Origin: Bacteroidota bacterium
GTDB taxonomy: Bacteria > Bacteroidota > Bacteroidia > Flavobacteriales_F > PHOS-HE28
Reading direction: 5' to 3'
NCBI GenBank assembly: GCA_014584605.1
Contig: JACTMO010000062.1
Span: 62,001 to 126,000 of the forward strand
DNA: 64,000 bases
Shown in pieces: positions 56,731 through 64,000 of the stretch. The position numbers and the translations under genes are program-made. The notes beneath the pieces are model-generated. The model did not search any database and had not been told where the DNA came from. It saw only the letters and a program-made list of their open reading frames with translations. Position 1 is the first letter of the stretch; every line of letters starts with the position of its first letter.

Positions 56731-58227
56731 GTGCCGTCCACTGTTCCGCCCACCCCGTCCCGCTTTGGCCGGCGCCTGCAACGGCAGGTGACCGCCGCGC
56801 TCGCCTGGCTGGGCCGCAAGGTGATGAACAGCCGCATGAAGGAGCTCACCCTGCTGACGCTCCCCTACCAGGTGGCCGCCGTGATCACCGCCCTGGTCGC
56901 CGTGGGCTACGCCAAGCTCTTCGCCCTGGTGGAGCAGGTGCAGGTCTGGATCATCGGCCTGCAGCCCGACCGCGTCTTCATCAGCGCTCCGCTCGCGTTC
57001 CTGCTGAGCTGGTGGCTGGTGCGTCGTTTCGCCCCCCTGGCCGCCGGCAGTGGCATACCCCAGCTGATGGCCGCCATCGACGTGGCGGACGACCGGGGCA
57101 CGGACCGCAGCTGGCGTTTCCTCAACGTGCGCATCATCCTGGTGAAGGTGGCCAGCAGCCTGGCCATGGCCATGGGCGGCGGTGCCGTGGGTCGCGAGGG
57201 GCCCACCCTACAGATCGCCGGTAGCGTGTACCGCAGCGTTCACAAGCTGCTGCCCCCCTTCTGGCCCCGGGTGAGCCGCAAGGTGATGATGATCACCGGC
57301 GGAGCCGCCGGCCTCAGCGCCGCCTTCAACACCCCCCTGGGCGGCATCGTCTTCGCCGTGGAGGAGCTCACCCGTACGCACATCGCCCAGTTCCGCACCG
57401 CCGTGCTCACCGCCGTGATCCTGGCCGGCATGACCGCCCAGCTGCTGCTGGGCACCTACCTCTTCCTGGGCTACCCCAAACTGGAACCCGTCGGCTTCAG
57501 CTTCATGTACAAGGTGCTCGCCATCGGCCTGTGCGCCGGTGCGACCGGGGCCCTCTTCTGCAAGGCCGTGCTGCTGCTGGACAAATGGCGCCGGGCCCTG
57601 AAGGGCGCGATGGCCCAGGCCCTCTTCGCCGTGGGCTGCGCGCTGGCCTTCGCCTGCACCGTCAAGCTCACGGGCACCATCGCCCTGGGCAGCGGCAAAC
57701 ACCTGCTGGAGAGCTACCTCTTCGATGCTGCGGTGGACCCCGGATGGCGCGACATCGCCGCCCGGACCCTCGGTCCCCTCTTCAGTTTCAGCGCCGGTGG
57801 CGCAGGCGGCATCTTCGCCCCCAGCCTGGCCGGCGGCGCGGCCGTCGGCGGGTGGATCGCGCAGTGGTTCGAGCCCAGCCGCGGTGAGCTCAACGTGCTG
57901 GTCCTCGCCGGCATGACCGCCTTCCTCACCGGTGTGTCCCGATCGCCCTTCACCAGCGCCATCCTGGTGCTGGAGATGACCGACCGCCACAGCGTGATCT
58001 TCCAGCTGATGTATGCTGCCATGGTGGCCTATCTCATCAGCCACACCATCGACAAACGCAGTTACTACGAGCGCATGAAGCTCCGCCTGCTGGCCGCCAT
58101 GCCCGGCAACGGCGGTCGTGACCCGGGCGCGGAGCACAGCACCGGCAACGGGGCCCGGCGGCCCACCCCCATCCCGCCGCCCGACGACCCACCGCCCTCC
58201 CCCACCGCCGGCTACGGGCTGGGCTAA
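56731..58227 (+). CDS. ClC-family chloride channel/antiporter
   Basis: 498 aa, ClC fold with about 18 helices. Anion-site motifs [17 protein letters not shown] (gating Glu kept), and [14 protein letters not shown] Pro-rich C-terminal tail replaces CBS domains. GTG start supported by the promoter spacing; an ATG at 56824 would remove about 31 residues before the first helix. It probably acts as a Cl-/H+ exchanger. Confidence 0.93.
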   Translation: MPSTVPPTPSRFGRRLQRQVTAALAWLGRKVMNSRMKELTLLTLPYQVAAVITALVAVGYAKLFALVEQVQVWIIGLQPDRVFISAPLAFLLSWWLVRRFAPLAAGSGIPQLMAAIDVADDRGTDRSWRFLNVRIILVKVASSLAMAMGGGAVGREGPTLQIAGSVYRSVHKLLPPFWPRVSRKVMMITGGAAGLSAAFNTPLGGIVFAVEELTRTHIAQFRTAVLTAVILAGMTAQLLLGTYLFLGYPKLEPVGFSFMYKVLAIGLCAGATGALFCKAVLLLDKWRRALKGAMAQALFAVGCALAFACTVKLTGTIALGSGKHLLESYLFDAAVDPGWRDIAARTLGPLFSFSAGGAGGIFAPSLAGGAAVGGWIAQWFEPSRGELNVLVLAGMTAFLTGVSRSPFTSAILVLEMTDRHSVIFQLMYAAMVAYLISHTIDKRSYYERMKLRLLAAMPGNGGRDPGAEHSTGNGARRPTPIPPPDDPPPSPTAGYGLG

Positions 58228-58232
58228 CTTCG
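58225..58232 (+). promoter_or_regulatory. -7 box TAACTTCG of thyA
   Basis: Overlaps the ClC stop; 42 nt before the thyA ATG. Confidence 0.5.
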
Positions 58233-58274
58233 CGGCGACGCCCAGGGCCCCGGCATGGGCGTACCACCGATCCG

Positions 58275-59069
58275 ATGAAGCAATACCATCAACTGCTGCG
58301 CCGCATCCTGGACGAAGGGACGCCCAAGCACGATCGCACCGGCACCGGCACCCTGAGCTGCTTCGGCCACCAGATGCGCTTCGACCTGGCCGAAGGCTTC
58401 CCCCTGGTGACCACCAAGAAGCTGCACCTGAAGAGCATCGTGCATGAGCTGCTCTGGTTCCTGGCGGGCGACACCAACGTGAAATACCTCCAGGACAACG
58501 GGGTGCGCATCTGGGACGAGTGGGCCGACGCCGAGGGGAACCTCGGCCCGGTGTACGGGTACCAATGGCGGAGCTGGCATGCGCCCGATGGACGCGTGAT
58601 CGATCAGATCGCGAACCTGGTGGAGGCGATCCGGAAGAACCCGGACAGCCGCCGCCTGATCGTCAGCGCCTGGAACCCCGCTGATGTGGACCGCATGGCC
58701 CTTCCGCCCTGCCACGCCCTCTTTCAGTTCTACGTGGCCGACGGGAAGCTCAGCTGCCAGCTCTATCAGCGCAGCGCCGATGTGTTCCTGGGTGTGCCCT
58801 TCAACATCGCCAGCTATGCGCTGCTCACCCTGATGGTGGCCCAGGTGTGCGGGCTGAGGCCGGGAGCGTTCGTGCACAGCTTCGGCGACGTGCACCTCTA
58901 CAACAACCACCTCGAGCAGGCCCGCCTGCAGCTCTCGCGCGATCCGCGCCCGCTGCCCACCATGGAACTGGACCCCGCCGTGAAGGACCTCTTCGCCTTC
59001 CGCTACGACCATTTCACGCTGAAGGACTACGATCCGCACCCGCACATCAAGGCGGAGGTCGCCGTATGA
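58275..59069 (+). CDS. thyA: Thymidylate synthase
   Basis: Methylates dUMP to dTMP with methylene-THF. The 264-aa protein has [19 protein letters not shown], the nucleophile Cys146 in [35 protein letters not shown] and [16 protein letters not shown]. Size identical to E. coli ThyA. Overlaps folA by 4 bp (ATGA). Confidence 0.98.
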   Translation: MKQYHQLLRRILDEGTPKHDRTGTGTLSCFGHQMRFDLAEGFPLVTTKKLHLKSIVHELLWFLAGDTNVKYLQDNGVRIWDEWADAEGNLGPVYGYQWRSWHAPDGRVIDQIANLVEAIRKNPDSRRLIVSAWNPADVDRMALPPCHALFQFYVADGKLSCQLYQRSADVFLGVPFNIASYALLTLMVAQVCGLRPGAFVHSFGDVHLYNNHLEQARLQLSRDPRPLPTMELDPAVKDLFAFRYDHFTLKDYDPHPHIKAEVAV

Positions 59070-59605
59070 TCGTCAGCGCCATCGTTGCCGCAAGCGCCAA
59101 CGGGGTCATCGGCCGCGAGGGCGACCTGCCCTGGCACCTGCCGGACGACATGGCGTACTTCCAACGCACCACGCGGGGCCATTGCGTGATCACCGGGCGG
59201 CGCAACTGGGAGAGCATTCCACCCCGCTACCGGCCGTTGAAGGGCCGCACCAACATTGTGGTGAGCCGCAACCCCGCCTATGTAGCGCCCGGCGCCGCGG
59301 TGGTCGGCAGCCTGGAAGCCGCCCTGGAGCACGCCCGAAGCCTTGGCGAGCTGGAGGTCTTCGTGATCGGCGGCGGGCAGCTTTACCGCGAGGCCCTGGA
59401 CGCTGGGCTGGTGGACCGTGTCCACCTCACCCGGGTGCACGCGGTGCTGGAGGGCGACACCCATTTCCCCGCCCTGGGCCCCGGCTGGCGCGAGGTATGG
59501 CGGCAGGAACACCCGGCCGACGAGCGGCACGCCCACGCCTTCACCTTCCTGCTTCTGGAACGCGAGGCCCCGGAGCGTGAACGGATCGAACCTTTTCCGC
59601 GTTGA
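59066..59605 (+). CDS. folA: Dihydrofolate reductase
   Basis: Regenerates THF after ThyA. The 179-aa protein has [60 protein letters not shown] and [15 protein letters not shown]. Asp (LPDDM) is the substrate acid. Translationally coupled to thyA. Confidence 0.97.
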   Translation: MIVSAIVAASANGVIGREGDLPWHLPDDMAYFQRTTRGHCVITGRRNWESIPPRYRPLKGRTNIVVSRNPAYVAPGAAVVGSLEAALEHARSLGELEVFVIGGGQLYREALDAGLVDRVHLTRVHAVLEGDTHFPALGPGWREVWRQEHPADERHAHAFTFLLLEREAPERERIEPFPR

Positions 59606-59636
59606 AGCGTCATACCCACGCCGCAACCCACCAGCC

Positions 59637-60434
59637 ATGAAACGCATCCTGCTCCTCACATCCGCCATAGGCCTGCTGGCCCTCACGGCCTGTCGCAAGG
59701 AGAACGACGACCCGGTGAACAACGATTACACGTCCGCCGTGGACAACAGCCTGGCGGAGGCCCTGTTCAACGACCTGCTGAAGCAGGCCGACCAGGCCGC
59801 CGAGGAAGGCGGGGTGCGGGGCATGATGGACGCCTGCATCGATACCATCCTCATCGACACCACCTCCATGCCCCACACGCTGCTGATCGACTTCGGGCCG
59901 GTGAACTGCACCGGGCAGGACGGTCGCACGCGGCGGGGCAGCATCCTGGTGACCTTCACCGGGCCCTATCGCGCCACCGGCACGGTGATCACCATCACCC
60001 CGCAGGACTACTACGTGAACGACCATCACGTCCAGGGCAGCAAGACGGTGACCAACCTGGGCCCCGATGGCGACGGGCACACCCATTTCAGCATCGCGGT
60101 CAACGGCACCATCACCGGCCCGAACAACGCCTGGACGAGCACGCACACCGCGAACCGCGTGCGCACCTGGATCGCGGGCGAGGAAACGCTCACCCCGTGG
60201 GACGACGTGTACCTCATCACCGGCAACGGCAGCGGCACCACGCGGCAAGGTCTGCCCTACACCCTATCGATCACCCAGGCCCTGCGCGTGGAAGTGGGGT
60301 GCTGGTACGTGGTGAGCGGCAAGCTGGAGATCACCCCGCAGGGGCTCGCCACCCGTTATGTGGACTTCGGCACGGGTTCCTGCGACGGCACCGTCACGGT
60401 CACCGTCAACGGGCTCACCTTCACCTTCGGTTAG
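59637..60434 (+). CDS. Lipoprotein of unknown function
   Basis: The 265-aa protein has signal and lipobox (LLLTSAIGLLALTAC) followed by an acidic linker. The mature part has repeated beta strands (HFSIAVNGTITGPNNAWTSTHTANRVRTWI; GTVTVTVNGLTFTFG) suggesting a beta-sandwich or barrel-like domain. No family recognised. Ends at a terminator. Confidence 0.75.
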   Translation: MKRILLLTSAIGLLALTACRKENDDPVNNDYTSAVDNSLAEALFNDLLKQADQAAEEGGVRGMMDACIDTILIDTTSMPHTLLIDFGPVNCTGQDGRTRRGSILVTFTGPYRATGTVITITPQDYYVNDHHVQGSKTVTNLGPDGDGHTHFSIAVNGTITGPNNAWTSTHTANRVRTWIAGEETLTPWDDVYLITGNGSGTTRQGLPYTLSITQALRVEVGCWYVVSGKLEITPQGLATRYVDFGTGSCDGTVTVTVNGLTFTFG

Positions 60435-60458
60435 CGCCGGCCCTCCGGGACGGCGACA

Positions 60459-60487
60459 GGAAGGCCCTTCGGGGCCTTCCGCGTTCT
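60459..60487 (+). terminator. Hairpin terminator
   Basis: GGAAGGCCC-TTCG-GGGCCTTCC, a 9-bp stem with UUCG-type tetraloop, then GCGTTCT; weak T-tract. Confidence 0.65.
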
Positions 60488-60570
60488 CCGGCCATCCTCA
60501 CCGTTCGTCCCTGTCCGTCCCATCCGGAGCCGTTCATCACGATCGCGTGGGGACGGCCGGTTGGGGGGGA

Positions 60571-60578
60571 TAGCTTGC
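60571..60578 (+). promoter_or_regulatory. -7-like box TAGCTTGC
   Basis: Variant box 38 nt before the GTG start at 60617. Confidence 0.3.
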
Positions 60579-60616
60579 CTGCGGTCGCCGGCCCAGGTCC
60601 GGCGTGAGCGCCTCCG

Positions 60617-61744
60617 GTGAACTACTTCCAGCGCACCCCGATCAGCTACCGCATTGTGCTGGTGAGCGCCCTGGTGATGGCCACGCTGTTCCTGCTGCAG
60701 GCCTACATGCACCACTATGTGTACGCCGAGCTCAAGGCCATGGGCGAGTTCCGGTGGTGGCGCGAGGCGCCGGTGCCCTACCTCAACTTCCTGTTCTGGG
60801 CACTGCTCACCCCCCTGGTGTACAGCATCCTCAAGCGCTGGCCCTTCAGCCAGCGCCCGTGGGGCCCCATGCTGCTGCTGCACGTGGGGGTGGCCGTGCT
60901 GATCGCCGCCTTCCACGAAGCCTCCACCTCCTGCATCTACTACGCCATCCTGCACTGGCGGGGCGAGTTCGATTTCAGCGATCCCGGCATGCGCAACTGG
61001 GCCCTCAGCGCGCTGCCGCCGGCCATCCTCAGCCGCTTCATGGAGTACGGCGTGCTGATGGGCGTGCTGGTGGCCCTGGACAATGCGCGGATCATGCGCG
61101 AGCGGCAGACCCAGGTGATGCAGTTGCGCAACGAGCTCCAGGCCAGCCAGCTCGACGCCCTCCGCAAACAGCTGCAACCCCACTTCCTGTTCAACACCCT
61201 CAACACGGTGAGCGCACTCATGGACATGGACAGCGGCCGGGCCCGCACCGTGCTGAGCCGGCTCGGCCAGTTGCTGCGCATCACCCTGGATAAGGAACAG
61301 CGCGACCGGGTACCGCTCTCCCGCGAGATCGACCACGTGGGGCACTACCTCGGCATCGAGGCCGTGCGTTTCCAGGACCGAGTGCGCGTGAGCTACGACA
61401 TTCCGGCCTCCTGTGCCGATGCCGAGGTGCCCAGCATGATCCTGCAACCCCTGGTGGAGAACGCCATCAAGCACGGGCCCGGCCTCAGCAGCGACCGTGT
61501 GGACATCGCCGTCACCGCCAAGCGCCACAACGGCGACCTGTGCCTCGCGGTCCGGGACAACGGCTGCGGCTGTGCCGATGTGGAGGCTGCCACGGCAGGC
61601 AGCGGGATCGGCCTGCGCAACGTCCGGGAGAGGCTTCGGCTGCTCTACGGCGGGGCGGCGCGCATGCAGGTCTCCTCCCCGGGCGGTCAAGGATTCTCCG
61701 TGCAGCTCACCATCCCCTACAAGCGCAACGATCACGTCCCATGA
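60617..61744 (+). CDS. LytS-type sensor histidine kinase
   Basis: The 375-aa protein has four N-terminal TM segments (1-~160), a short coiled coil, the His_kinase domain with QLQPHFLFNTLNTVSALMD (phospho-acceptor His) and an HATPase region (LQPLVENAIKHG…GSGIGLRNVRERL). GTG start by position after the promoter. Its stop overlaps the regulator start by 4 bp. Signal unknown. Confidence 0.93.
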   Translation: MNYFQRTPISYRIVLVSALVMATLFLLQAYMHHYVYAELKAMGEFRWWREAPVPYLNFLFWALLTPLVYSILKRWPFSQRPWGPMLLLHVGVAVLIAAFHEASTSCIYYAILHWRGEFDFSDPGMRNWALSALPPAILSRFMEYGVLMGVLVALDNARIMRERQTQVMQLRNELQASQLDALRKQLQPHFLFNTLNTVSALMDMDSGRARTVLSRLGQLLRITLDKEQRDRVPLSREIDHVGHYLGIEAVRFQDRVRVSYDIPASCADAEVPSMILQPLVENAIKHGPGLSSDRVDIAVTAKRHNGDLCLAVRDNGCGCADVEAATAGSGIGLRNVRERLRLLYGGAARMQVSSPGGQGFSVQLTIPYKRNDHVP

Positions 61745-62517
61745 AACACATCCGTACCCTGGTCGTCGACGACGAACCCATCGCCCGCGAACGCCTCCTT
61801 CGCCTCCTGGCCCAGGACCCCGAGATCGAGGTGGTGGGCGAATGCCGCAACGGGCAGGAGGCCCTGGGCGCCATTGACCGGAACCGGCCCGACCTGCTCT
61901 TCCTCGATGTGCAGATGCCCCAGATGAACGGCTTCGAGGTGGTGCAGCAGGTCTCCCGCGACCGCATGCCCTTCGTGGTCTTCGTCACCGCCCACGACCA
62001 GTACGCCCTGCAGGCCTTCGACATCAACGCCGTGGACTACCTGCTGAAGCCCTACGACGACGAGCGCTTCTTCACCTCCCTGGAACGCGCCAAGCGGCAC
62101 CTGGACATGAACGTCAGCCGCCGCCTCACCGGCAAACTGATGGACCTGGTGCGCGAGCACATGCACGCCAACAGCGAGTTCATCGAGCACTTCACCCTGC
62201 GGGAAAAGGGGCGTGAGCACAAGGTGAACGTGGCCGACATCGCGTTCATGCGCGCCGAGGGCAATTACATCTGCCTGCAGCTCAGGGACCGGCACTTCCT
62301 GCACCGGATGACGATGAACGCCGTGGAGACCGAACTGGACCCCGCCCGGTTCCTGCGCATCCACCGCAGCTACATCGTGAACCTCGCCCACGTGCGCAAC
62401 AACCGCTACAGCGGCAACAACGAGTTCATCTTCACCATGTCCAACAACGAGCGCATCGTGAGCGGACGCAGCTACAAGGAGCAGATCGCGCGGGCCCTGC
62501 AGGAGCAGTCGGTGTGA
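61741..62517 (+). CDS. LytTR-family response regulator
   Basis: The 258-aa protein has a receiver domain with Asp9/Asp10-Asp56 (VVDDE…LLFLDVQMP), VFVTAHDQYALQAFDINAVDYLLKP, and a C-terminal LytTR DNA-binding domain (~150-258; MRAEGNYICLQL, FLRIHRSYIVNLAHV). Partner of the overlapping LytS gene. Target genes unknown. Confidence 0.95.
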   Translation: MKHIRTLVVDDEPIARERLLRLLAQDPEIEVVGECRNGQEALGAIDRNRPDLLFLDVQMPQMNGFEVVQQVSRDRMPFVVFVTAHDQYALQAFDINAVDYLLKPYDDERFFTSLERAKRHLDMNVSRRLTGKLMDLVREHMHANSEFIEHFTLREKGREHKVNVADIAFMRAEGNYICLQLRDRHFLHRMTMNAVETELDPARFLRIHRSYIVNLAHVRNNRYSGNNEFIFTMSNNERIVSGRSYKEQIARALQEQSV

Positions 62518-62551
62518 TCGCGCTGCCGGCCGCAGGCCCGTTGTGCGTTCC

Positions 62552-62559
62552 TACCTTGG
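62552..62559 (+). promoter_or_regulatory. -7 box TACCTTGG of the PIG-L gene
   Basis: 4 nt before the ATG at 62564; leaderless-type spacing. Confidence 0.5.
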
Positions 62560-62563
62560 GCCC

Positions 62564-64000
62564 ATGCACTTCGGTCCCTTCCGCATCCTGCGCCTCTGCG
62601 CAGTGGTGCTAACTCCCTTCTCCGTTCCCGCCCTCCCCCTTTCCGCCCAGCGCCCTCCCGCACAGCCCAACGCCGCCGAGATCCTGCACCGCATGCAGAA
62701 ACTCAACGTGCTGGGCAGCGTGCTCTACATCGTGGCGCATCCCGATGATGAGAACACCCGCCTGATCGCCTGGCTGGCCAACGGCAAGAAGGTCCGCACC
62801 GGCAACCTCAGCCTCACCCGCGGCGATGGCGGCCAGAACCTGATCGGCCCCGAGCTGGGCGACGCGCTCGGCATCATCCGCACGCAGGAACTTCTGGAGG
62901 CGCGGCGCATCGATGGCGGCGAGCAGTTCTTCACCCGCGCGGTGGACTTCGGCTACAGCAAGAGCGCGGCGGAGAGCTTCGAGAAATGGGGCGAGCAGGA
63001 AGTGCTGAGCGACGTGGTGCGCGTGATCCGCATGTTCCGACCGGACATCCTCATCACCCGCTTCGCCCCCGACCGCAGCGCGGGCCACGGCCACCACGAG
63101 GCCAGCGCCATCCTCGCCGAGAAGGCCTTCGACCTGGCCGGGGATCCAAAAGCCTTCCCGGAACACCTGCAAGAAGGGCTGGAGGTGTGGCAACCGCGCC
63201 GCCTTTTCTTCAACGGCAGCATCTGGTGGAAGAAGGACCTGGCCGAGCTCGCGAAGAACGATCCCGACTGGTTCACCGTGGACGTGGGCGGTTACGACCC
63301 GCTGCTGGGCCTGAGCTACACGGAGATAGCCGGGCGCAGCCGCAGCATGCACAAGAGCCAGGGCTTTGGAGCGGCGGAAACGCGCGGGGAACAACTGGAG
63401 TACCTCAAGCTGGTGAAAGGCGACCGGCCGAAGACGAAGGACATCTTCGAGGGGATCGATATGACTTGGGGCAGGGTGAAATCCGGAAAGAAGATTCAAG
63501 GCATGGTTGACGCACTTATCACAGCATATGACCCAAACTCACCATCAGCTATTACTGATGAGCTGGGACGATTAATGCAGTGCCTAATTGCCGATAATAG
63601 CGGCACGCTTCCAGTTTACGGCGACAAAGACGCTTGGGTCAAACACAAGGTGAAGCAAGTTGACCAATTGTGGTTCAACACTCTCGGTCTAGTGCCTGAG
63701 GCTTTGGCAACCCAGGCCATGTACTCTACCATCGATTCATTGAACCTTACGGTCAGCGTGCTGTCCAGAGCACCAGTCCGCCCAAGTGTGGATATCGCGC
63801 TCAGCTCCTATCATCGCTTCCTTGGCAGTTGGACAACCGACGCCAAATGGTCCGGCAGTTCTGATGGTCGAAGCAACGCTTCACTCTCTTGCCGAGCGAT
63901 CGCAGGCGAGAACTGCTTTTGGCTAGACCAGCCTCATTCCACCTTGTACGTCGTACCGCCAGCAGCCATCGGGGTGCCTGACCAGGGTGCATCGAGCGAG
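62564..64000 (+). CDS. PIG-L family deacetylase, exported, 3'-incomplete
   Basis: At least 479 aa, open to the window edge, so absent from the ORF track. It has a signal peptide (RLCAVVLTPFSVPALPLSAQ) and zinc-binding AHPDDE (58-63) and GHGHHEAS, in the PIG-L/LmbE fold, followed by a long C-terminal part (WFNTLGLVPEALA…). The family removes acetyl from N-acetylglucosaminyl groups. Codon and GC use drop sharply after about 63455 although the frame and family match continue. Confidence 0.85.
   Translation, partial: MHFGPFRILRLCAVVLTPFSVPALPLSAQRPPAQPNAAEILHRMQKLNVLGSVLYIVAHPDDENTRLIAWLANGKKVRTGNLSLTRGDGGQNLIGPELGDALGIIRTQELLEARRIDGGEQFFTRAVDFGYSKSAAESFEKWGEQEVLSDVVRVIRMFRPDILITRFAPDRSAGHGHHEASAILAEKAFDLAGDPKAFPEHLQEGLEVWQPRRLFFNGSIWWKKDLAELAKNDPDWFTVDVGGYDPLLGLSYTEIAGRSRSMHKSQGFGAAETRGEQLEYLKLVKGDRPKTKDIFEGIDMTWGRVKSGKKIQGMVDALITAYDPNSPSAITDELGRLMQCLIADNSGTLPVYGDKDAWVKHKVKQVDQLWFNTLGLVPEALATQAMYSTIDSLNLTVSVLSRAPVRPSVDIALSSYHRFLGSWTTDAKWSGSSDGRSNASLSCRAIAGENCFWLDQPHSTLYVVPPAAIGVPDQGASSE

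Overview
This is a high-GC (mostly mid-60s % by eye) chromosomal segment of a member of the Bacteroidota, most likely a Flavobacteriales-type lineage. Three things point there. Many genes carry a TAnnTTTG-like -7 promoter box, and Shine-Dalgarno sequences are rare. Several gene families are typical of the phylum: DUF4290, DUF2797, RHS-core proteins, an OmpA/TPR lipoprotein, paired deoxynucleoside kinases, LytS/LytTR regulation and a membrane pyrophosphatase. MurA also carries Asp in place of the fosfomycin-target Cys. No rRNA is present; two tRNAs (Leu-TAA, Gly-GCC) are.

Layout. 1-23 kb is core housekeeping, mostly on the + strand: rplQ, an exported glucose/sorbosone dehydrogenase-like protein, carA, eno, an exported protein, a UvrD-type helicase, a membrane glycosyltransferase, DUF4290, murA, a TlpA-like protein, grpE-dnaJ, a fatty acid desaturase, gluQRS, two tRNAs, mutS, a TrmH-type methyltransferase, a beta-barrel protein and a triple DUF2249 protein. 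23.1-34.2 kb is an accessory island. 34.3-64 kb returns to core genes: OmpA/TPR lipoprotein, dNK, folK, sppA, DUF2797, GH3-like adenylating enzyme, second dNK, hppA, pdhB, etfBA, bifunctional nuclease, two APC permeases, a flippase-like protein, a CNT nucleoside transporter, ClC, thyA-folA, a LytS-LytTR pair and a PIG-L deacetylase that runs off the end.

The island is the most interesting part. Its core is an operon of an AAA-type ATPase and two overlapping tyrosine recombinases, divergent from an intact XRE regulator. One recombinase has the canonical catalytic set; the other lacks the first Arg and the His of HxxR. To the left are 1.1 kb of hairpin-rich, apparently non-coding DNA, two tandem paralogous ParE-type toxin-antitoxin operons, and two further copies of the extreme 3' end of the second recombinase gene. 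Those copies suggest that this end acts as an attachment or cassette junction. Two AT-richer modules share one layout: XRE gene or fragment, REP-like palindrome, lipoprotein gene, truncated RHS C-terminal tip. They look like orphan polymorphic-toxin tips with candidate immunity lipoproteins. A RAYT (Y1 transposase) remnant lies beside the REP-like palindromes.

Functional links outside the island: carA feeds arginine/pyrimidine synthesis; thyA-folA overlap by 4 bp and couple dTMP synthesis to folate recycling, with folK and two nucleoside kinases elsewhere in the window; etfB-etfA form an electron-transfer flavoprotein; grpE-dnaJ form an Hsp70 co-chaperone pair; the LytS kinase and its LytTR regulator overlap by 4 bp. 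All calls are from reading the sequence and the supplied ORF track; no database search was run.
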